Below, piece by piece: positions 7,048 through 11,802 of a stretch of 11,802 bases of DNA (positions within the stretch are counted from its first letter, which is position 1; every line of letters starts with the position of its first letter). The notes under the pieces are model-generated. The model was not told the origin of the DNA. It saw only the letters and a program-made list of their open reading frames with translations, and ran no database searches. This stretch comes from an uncultured Alphaproteobacteria bacterium. Lineage in GTDB: Bacteria; Pseudomonadota; Alphaproteobacteria; CALKHQ01. Location of the stretch: NCBI GenBank assembly GCA_937988735.1, contig CALKHQ010000062.1:1-11802 (forward strand). Reading direction: 5' to 3'. A program made the translations under genes and the position numbers.

Positions 7048-8061
7048 ATGAGCCCGCTTCGCTACCTCCTCACGCGCCTGGCGCTGGCCCCGCCGACACT
7101 GCTCGGGGTGGCGATCATCGCGTTCGTCGTGCTGCGTGTGGTTCCCGGCGACCCGATCGCGATGATGACCCCGCCCGGCGCGATCGAGGCCGACGTCGCC
7201 CGGCTGCGCGCCCTCTACGGGCTTGACCGCGACATCCTCACCCAGTTCGCGATCTGGATCGGCGCCGTGCCGCAGGGCGACTTCGGCACCTCGATCAGTC
7301 TGCGCGCCGACGTGCTCGGCCTCGTCGCCCACGCGCTGCCGGCGACGATCGAACTCTGCCTCATGGCGATCCTCATCGCCATCCTCGCCGGCGGCAGTCT
7401 CGCGGTGCTCGGCGCCTGGCGCCGGGGCGCGGTGGAAGCGGCGATCGACGCGGCCATTGCGGTGGTGCAGGCGATCCCCGACTTCCTCTGGGCGCTGATC
7501 CTGGTGCTGGCCGCCGTGCTGCTGGCCGGCACCGTGGACCTGCCGATCTCGATGCGGGTCGATCCCCGGCTGGAGCTCGACAACGCGACCCGGTTCCTGC
7601 TCGCCGAGCACCTGCTGCGCGGCCGCTTCGATGTCGTCGCGGATCTTCTCGCCCATATCGTGCTGCCGGCCGCCGCGCTGGCGCTGCCGCTGACGGCCGT
7701 GATCGCGCGGGTGCTGAAGGCGTCGCTGGTGGAGGCGATGGCCCAGGACTACGTGCTGATGGCGCGGGTGAAGGGCCATTCGCGGGCGGCGATCATCCTG
7801 GGGCACGCGCTGCGCAACGCGCTGGTACCGACGGTGACACTCACGGGCGTCCAGTTCACCTTCCTCGTCGGCGGCACGGTGCTGGTCGAGAAGATCTTCA
7901 GCTACCCGGGCATTGGCTGGCTGGCGATTGACGCCGTCATCAACCGCGACCTGCCGCTGATCCAGGGCCTGGTGCTGACCTTCGCCGCGCTGTTCATCCT
8001 GGTGAACCTGCTGGTGGACCTGAGCTACGCGCTCCTGAACCCGAGGCTGCGGCATGGCTGA
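7048..8061 (+). CDS. ABC transporter permease, DppB/OppB family
   Basis: An inner-membrane subunit of a peptide/nickel/opine-type ABC importer, 337 residues. The opening RYLLTRLALAPPTLLGVAIIAFVVLRVVPGDP is the classic DppB start, with helix 1 at about residues 10-32. The GLDRDILTQFAIWI and GDFGTSISL periplasmic segments follow. Helices occur at roughly 100-125, 135-160, 205-225, 260-285 and 305-328. The EAA cytoplasmic loop that contacts the ATPase is EAMAQDYVLMARVKGHS, followed by LRNALVP. The 3' end overlaps the next permease by 8 bp (ATGGCTGA), indicating one operon. The substrate (di- or oligopeptide, other) cannot be assigned because no binding protein is adjacent. Confidence 0.95.
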   Translation: MSPLRYLLTRLALAPPTLLGVAIIAFVVLRVVPGDPIAMMTPPGAIEADVARLRALYGLDRDILTQFAIWIGAVPQGDFGTSISLRADVLGLVAHALPATIELCLMAILIAILAGGSLAVLGAWRRGAVEAAIDAAIAVVQAIPDFLWALILVLAAVLLAGTVDLPISMRVDPRLELDNATRFLLAEHLLRGRFDVVADLLAHIVLPAAALALPLTAVIARVLKASLVEAMAQDYVLMARVKGHSRAAIILGHALRNALVPTVTLTGVQFTFLVGGTVLVEKIFSYPGIGWLAIDAVINRDLPLIQGLVLTFAALFILVNLLVDLSYALLNPRLRHG

Positions 8062-8929
8062 GCTCGCCGCCGCCTCCCGCCCGCGCCGGCGCACCGCAGC
8101 CCTGCTCCTCGCCCCGCGGGTGATGTTCGGAAGCGTCGTTCTCGCCGCGCTCGCCGCCTGCGCCGTCGCCGCCCCCTGGCTCGCGCCCCACGACCCCCTG
8201 GCGCAGGACCTGCTCTATTACTTCCTGCCGCCGTTCTGGTCCGAGGGCGCCGATCCGCTCCATCCGCTCGGCACCGACAGCCTGGGCCGCGACATCCTCT
8301 CCCGCCTCATCCATGGGGCGCGTGCGGCAACGATCGTGGCCGTGGTCGCCGCCAGCCTTGCCTGCCTGCTCGGCACCGCCCTCGGCCTTGCAGCCGGCTT
8401 CCTGGGCGGCCGGGTCGACATGGCGATCTCGCGGCTGGTGGACATCTGGATGGCCTTCCCGCCGGTGCTGCTGTCGGTGGTGCTGGTGGCGGTGATCGGC
8501 ACCGGCCTCGCCGCCGTGGTGGTGGCGATCGTCATCGTCGACTGGACCCGCTTCTGCCGCGTCGTCCGCGCCGAGGTGATGGTGCAGCGGGCACAGGACT
8601 ATGTCGCCGCCGCGCGCACGCTGGGGCTCTCGCGCTTTCGCATCCTCGCCGGCGAGATCCTGCCGAACCTCGTCCCGCTGCTGATCGTGCTGCTGACGCT
8701 CGAGATGGGGATCGCGGTGGTCGTCGAGGCGATCCTCAGCTTCGTCGGCCTCTCGGTCTCCACCGACGCGCCGACCTGGGGCGGCATGATCGCCGAAGGG
8801 CGCACCAACGTGAATCAGGCGTGGTGGCTGATGGCGCTGCCGACCGCGTGCATCGTCGTCACCGTGATCGCACTCAACATGCTGGGCGACGGGCTGCGCA
8901 GGGCGCTCGACCCCGTGCTGCGACGCTGA
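8054..8929 (+). CDS. ABC transporter permease, DppC/OppC family
   Basis: The partner permease of the preceding DppB-type protein, 291 residues. After a basic N-tail there is a first helix (about residues 24-46), then the DppC-type periplasmic stretch HPLGTDSLGRDILSRLIHGAR. The core has LVDIWMAFPPVLLSVVLVAVIG and the EAA loop VQRAQDYVAAARTLGLSRFRI, followed by ILPNLVP. The C-terminal part has VVEAILSFVGLSV, TWGGMI and LNMLGDGLRRALDP, all standard for the family. It overlaps the upstream gene by 8 bp and ends 2 nt before the ATPase start, so the three are translated from one message. Confidence 0.95.
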   Translation: MAELAAASRPRRRTAALLLAPRVMFGSVVLAALAACAVAAPWLAPHDPLAQDLLYYFLPPFWSEGADPLHPLGTDSLGRDILSRLIHGARAATIVAVVAASLACLLGTALGLAAGFLGGRVDMAISRLVDIWMAFPPVLLSVVLVAVIGTGLAAVVVAIVIVDWTRFCRVVRAEVMVQRAQDYVAAARTLGLSRFRILAGEILPNLVPLLIVLLTLEMGIAVVVEAILSFVGLSVSTDAPTWGGMIAEGRTNVNQAWWLMALPTACIVVTVIALNMLGDGLRRALDPVLRR

Positions 8930-8931
8930 CG

Positions 8932-9792
8932 ATGCTGGCGGTCGAGGCGCTGGTGATGGAGATCGGCCGCGGCGCCCGCGCGGAGCGCGTGCTGCGCGGC
9001 GTGTCGCTGACCCTGGAGCCGGGCGAGGTGGTCGGGCTGGTCGGCGAGTCCGGCGCCGGCAAGTCGATGATCGGCCGGGTCGTGCTGGGGGTGGCGCCCC
9101 CGGCGGCGCGTGTCGTTTCCGGCAGCGTCCGCTTCTTCGGCGAGGACCTGCTCGCCATCTCCGAGCGCCGGCGCCGGGCGTTGCTCGGGGCCGAGATCGC
9201 GCTGATCCCGCAGGACCCGATGTCGGCGCTGAACCCGGTGCTGCGGATCGAACGCCAGATCACCGACGTGATGCGGCTCCATCTCGGCCTGGGGCGCAGG
9301 GCCGGGCGGGCCAGGGCGCTGGAGCTGCTGGAGGCGGTGCGCGTCGCCAACCCGGCGCGCGTGCTGCGCCAGTATCCGCACGAGCTGTCCGGCGGCATGC
9401 GCCAGCGGGTGCTGATCGCGATCGCCTTCGCCTGCCGCCCGAAGCTGATCATCGCCGACGAGCCGACCACGGCGCTCGACGTGACGGTGCAGCGCCAGGT
9501 GCTGCGGCTGATGCGGGACATGCAGCGGAGCGCCGGTTCCGGCGTGCTGTTCATCAGCCACGACCTCGGCGTCGTCGCCAAGCTGTGCAACCGGGTCAGC
9601 GTGATGCACGCCGGCCGGGTCGTCGAATCGGGGCCTGTCGCCGATGTGGTGGAGCGGCCGCAGCACCCCTATACCCGCGCGCTGCTGGCCGCGACGCCAC
9701 GCTACGACCGGCCGGCGGAGGCGCTGGTGCCGGTGCCGGCGGAGCTGAGCCGCCGGCTGTGGGACGAGGCCCGCGCGCTGGACGGGCGGTGA
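8932..9792 (+). CDS. ABC transporter ATP-binding protein, DppD/OppD-like, short C-terminus
   Basis: The nucleotide-binding subunit for the two permeases, 286 residues. Walker A is GESGAGKS (38-45), Q-loop Gln94 in IPQDPMSALNP, signature LSGGM (152-156), Walker B LIIADE (172-177), D-loop around 181-183 and switch His210. All catalytic residues are intact. The oligopeptide-type RPQHPYTRALLAATPR motif is present, but the protein ends about 30 residues later and lacks the CPF-PRC-type cysteine motif seen in many DppD/OppD C-termini, where the family commonly runs 320-340. I chose ATG 8932, 2 nt after the permease stop, because homology begins with VEALVMEIG; the longer in-frame ATG at 8821 lies inside the permease gene. 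No DppF/OppF partner follows, so it may act as a homodimer or pair with an ATPase encoded elsewhere. Confidence 0.93.
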   Translation: MLAVEALVMEIGRGARAERVLRGVSLTLEPGEVVGLVGESGAGKSMIGRVVLGVAPPAARVVSGSVRFFGEDLLAISERRRRALLGAEIALIPQDPMSALNPVLRIERQITDVMRLHLGLGRRAGRARALELLEAVRVANPARVLRQYPHELSGGMRQRVLIAIAFACRPKLIIADEPTTALDVTVQRQVLRLMRDMQRSAGSGVLFISHDLGVVAKLCNRVSVMHAGRVVESGPVADVVERPQHPYTRALLAATPRYDRPAEALVPVPAELSRRLWDEARALDGR

Positions 9793-9817
9793 GCGCCGCC
9801 AGTGCCGGCGGCGCTCA
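9790..9817. repeat. 11-bp perfect inverted repeat between convergent ABC operon and tolB
   Basis: TGAGCGCCGCC (9790-9800) pairs with GGCGGCGCTCA (9807-9817) around a 6-nt loop. It begins with the ATPase stop codon and nearly fills the 34-bp convergent gap. No T-run follows on either strand, so it is a terminator-like or mRNA-end-stabilising hairpin serving one or both transcripts, not a canonical intrinsic terminator. Confidence 0.6.
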
Positions 9818-9826
9818 GGTCAGGGT

Positions 9827-11185
9827 TCAGGGCAGCAGCGGCGACCAGGCGGGGTCGGAGCCGTCGCCCGGGGTCGGCACGCGCCGGACGTTGGTGCCGG
9901 TGATGTCCACCGTGTAGAGCGCGCTGGAGGTGGCGCCGCTCGAGGCCGTCGGGCCCTGGACATAGTACATCAGCACCCGGCCGTTCGGCGCCCAGGTCGG
10001 GCTCTCCACCAGATAGCCGTCCGCCAGCAGGCGCTCGCCGCTGCCGTCCGGCCGCATCACGCCGATGTAGAAGGTGCCTCCGAGGATCTTGGTGAAGGCG
10101 ATGAGATCGCCGCGCGGCGACCACACCGGCGTCGCATAGCGCCCCTCGCCGAAGCTGATGCGCTGGGCCTCGCCGCCGCTCGCGCTCATGACGTAGAGCT
10201 GCTGGGAGCCCGAGCGGTCCGACTCGAACACGATGCGGGTGCCGTCCGGGCTCATCGACGGCGCGGTGTCGATCGCCGGGTGGTTGGTGAGGCGGGTGAG
10301 CTGCCGGCCGGCAAGCGAGAGACTGTAGATTTCGCTGTTGCCGCCCTCCGCGAGGCTGAGCAGCACCGACTGCCCGTTCGGCGTGAAGCGCGGCGCGAAG
10401 GTCATGCCCGGGAAGTTGCCCAGCACCTCCTGCCGGCCGCTGTCGATGTTGAACAGGTACACCCGCGGCTGGTTGTTGATGTAGGCGACGTAGGTGATGT
10501 CCTGCGTGGAGGGCGAGAAGCGCGGGGTCAGCACCATGTAGCCGCCGTCGGTGAGATAGCGGTTGTTGGCGCCGTCCTGGTCCATGATCGCGAGCCGCTT
10601 CAGCCGGTTGCCCGCCGGCCCGGACTCCGCGACGTAGACCACGCGGCTGTCGAAATAGCCTTCCTCGCCCGTCAGCCGCTTGTAGATCGCGTCGGCGACG
10701 ATGTGGGCGATGCGACGCCAGTTGTCGGGCTGGGTGGTGTAGCTGAAGCCGGCAAGCTGCTCGTTCCCGAACACGTCCCACAGCCGGAACTCCACCCCGA
10801 GCTGGCCGTCGGGCTGGATGTTGGCCGCACCCGTCACCAGCGCCTGGGCGTTGATCGCCTGCCAGGCCGGGAAGTTGGGCGTCGCCTGCAGCGCGTCGGG
10901 CTGCTGCGGGAAGCCGGTGTTCGGGATCGGCGCGAACAGGCCGGAGTTGCGCAGGTCGTTCGTCACCACCTCGGCGATCTGCCGCCCGAGCTCGTTGCCC
11001 TCGAGGGTGCCGCCGTGGAAGTTGCTGATCGCGATCGGAAGCGGCGCCACGGTGCCCTGCGTGATGTCGACCGTGATTTCGGCTCGCGCCGCGGTCGCGA
11101 CCAGGCCGCCGCCCGCAAACAGGGCCAGTGCCGCGCCGAGGGCTGCCATCAGGCCGCTCCGTAGGGCAAAGCCTCGTCCCGTCAT
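9827..11185 (-). CDS. tolB: Tol-Pal system protein TolB
   Basis: The periplasmic beta-propeller of the Tol-Pal system, which links TolA to Pal and supports outer-membrane constriction and integrity. The precursor has 452 residues. A signal peptide spans about residues 1-35 (basic MTGRGFALRSG, hydrophobic core, cleavage after ARA). The mature N-terminus EITVDITQGTVAPLPIAI corresponds to the segment that binds TolA or masks the Pal site in known TolB. The TolB N-domain follows (NDLRNSGLFAPIPNTGF). The propeller from about residue 180 has repeated PD40-type motifs such as FSPSTQDITYVAY, SMSPDGTRIVFESDRSGSQQLY and SPRGDLIAFTK. The start at 11185 has AGGAGG 10 nt upstream. It lies 62 nt after tolA. 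The usual following gene, pal, is not present: the next gene is convergent. Confidence 0.97.
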   Translation of the reverse strand: MTGRGFALRSGLMAALGAALALFAGGGLVATAARAEITVDITQGTVAPLPIAISNFHGGTLEGNELGRQIAEVVTNDLRNSGLFAPIPNTGFPQQPDALQATPNFPAWQAINAQALVTGAANIQPDGQLGVEFRLWDVFGNEQLAGFSYTTQPDNWRRIAHIVADAIYKRLTGEEGYFDSRVVYVAESGPAGNRLKRLAIMDQDGANNRYLTDGGYMVLTPRFSPSTQDITYVAYINNQPRVYLFNIDSGRQEVLGNFPGMTFAPRFTPNGQSVLLSLAEGGNSEIYSLSLAGRQLTRLTNHPAIDTAPSMSPDGTRIVFESDRSGSQQLYVMSASGGEAQRISFGEGRYATPVWSPRGDLIAFTKILGGTFYIGVMRPDGSGERLLADGYLVESPTWAPNGRVLMYYVQGPTASSGATSSALYTVDITGTNVRRVPTPGDGSDPAWSPLLP

Positions 11186-11247
11186 GCTCTTGGATCCTCC
11201 TGCTTCATTTTTCGCCGTTCGGCGTTGGTCGGCCCCGCGCCCCGCGC

Positions 11248-11802
11248 TCAGAACATGTCCCGCGGGTCGAAGTTGAAGGTGATCTGCTGCCACTGTTCGT
11301 ACTTGTCCGGCGGCAGCGCCAGCGGCGAGCACAGGAACAGGGCCCGCCGCGCCGCATCGGCCGCCGCACGGTAGAAGCTGTCGCCCAGCCGCCCGTTGTC
11401 GACGATCTCGGCGGAAGCAACGGTCCGGTCGGGATTGATCACCGCCCGGATCGTGACCTGCAGGTTCTGCGCATCCATCGCGCCGGCCGGAATGTTCCAG
11501 CACCGTGCGAGCTGGGCGCGCAGCGCCTCCTCCTCCGACAGGGTCAGCCGGTCTCCCGCCAGCCGGGCGCCGGACTGGGCGGTGCCGGTGCCGGAGCGGC
11601 CGCCGGAACCGGTGTCGGAGCCCGTGCCCTGGCCGCTGACCGGCGCAGTGGTCTGCTGCTGCATGCTGGCCAGCACGCTGTCGATCGCCGAGGTCCGCTC
11701 CGGCGGCGGGGCGGTGTTGTCGACCACCGGCGTCTGCGGGGTCGGCGGCTCCGGCGCGCGGTCGCGGCGCGGCGCGAAGGAAGGCGCCGGCGGCGGCTCG
11801 AG
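11248..11802 (-). CDS. tolA: TolA, C-terminal part (N-terminus beyond window edge)
   Basis: The inner-membrane energy-transducing arm of Tol-Pal that spans the periplasm and contacts TolB and Pal. Only the last 184 residues are visible; the frame is open to the right edge. The visible part begins with a Pro-rich stretch (EPPPAPSF, PEPPTPQTP), then SAIDSVLASMQQQ, then a Gly/Ser/Thr-rich linker in place of the long Lys/Ala/Glu-rich helix of enterobacterial TolA. The C-terminal domain starts near LTLSEEEALRAQLARCWNIP and continues as LQVTIRAVINPDRTVASAEI to FNFDPRDMF. Two Cys (in RCWNIP and FLCSPLALP) match the conserved disulfide-forming pair of the TolA domain III. The tolA-tolB order and common strand indicate the tol operon; tolQ and tolR are expected just outside the window. 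Confidence 0.93.
   Translation of the reverse strand, partial: LEPPPAPSFAPRRDRAPEPPTPQTPVVDNTAPPPERTSAIDSVLASMQQQTTAPVSGQGTGSDTGSGGRSGTGTAQSGARLAGDRLTLSEEEALRAQLARCWNIPAGAMDAQNLQVTIRAVINPDRTVASAEIVDNGRLGDSFYRAAADAARRALFLCSPLALPPDKYEQWQQITFNFDPRDMF

Noticed and set aside
6591..7226. A 211-codon plus-strand frame after the ydcH-like gene
   Set aside because: It passes through two strong intrinsic terminators and into the permease gene out of frame; composition is shadow-like.
9827..11503. TolB extended upstream to 11503
   Set aside because: The added 106 codons lie within tolA out of frame. The start at 11185 has a strong Shine-Dalgarno and is followed by a typical signal peptide.

Overview
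The window is about 70% G+C, with tightly packed genes and strong third-position GC bias (long antisense shadow reading frames). It reads as a chromosomal segment of an alphaproteobacterium. The Tol operon genes, the YdcH-family protein and the penicillin-acylase, KdgK and group III phosphofructokinase families fit a Rhodospirillales-like lineage, but genus cannot be fixed from the sequence. No insertion sequence, phage gene, CRISPR array, tRNA or rRNA was seen.

Layout. Positions 1-3106 (minus strand) hold a penicillin-acylase-family Ntn hydrolase, cut at the left edge, and upstream of it a 2-keto-3-deoxygluconate kinase. Positions 3208-4632 (plus) hold a YciA-type thioesterase that lacks the usual acidic active-site residue, then a ten-helix DMT/EamA exporter. 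Positions 4608-6184 (minus) hold a group III 6-phosphofructokinase translationally coupled (TGATG) to a TIGR02444/DUF2390 protein, whose 3' end overlaps the exporter's 3' end. A 71-residue YdcH-family protein follows at 6370-6585 (plus).

The 6586-7047 gap has no convincing protein gene but is the most structured part of the window. It holds two consecutive units of the same design: a 20-bp palindrome GGTGTG-N8-CACACC (CRP-like), a TA-starting -10-like element 29.5 bp from the palindrome centre, a hairpin starting where the transcript would begin, and a strong intrinsic terminator. I read these as two tandem candidate small RNA genes of about 65 and 159 nt. The first carries a CU-rich anti-Shine-Dalgarno stretch.

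Positions 7048-9792 (plus) form a compact Dpp/Opp-type ABC importer operon (two permeases, one ATPase) with no solute-binding protein or second ATPase beside it. Positions 9827-11802 (minus) hold tolB and the C-terminal part of tolA, which continues past the right edge. The usual next gene, pal, is absent: tolB runs straight into the convergent ABC operon.

Functionally this is mostly housekeeping: sugar catabolism (KdgK, PFK), envelope integrity (TolA/TolB), peptide or similar solute uptake, and acyl/amide hydrolysis. The regulatory RNA region between ydcH and the ABC operon is the part most likely to be undescribed.
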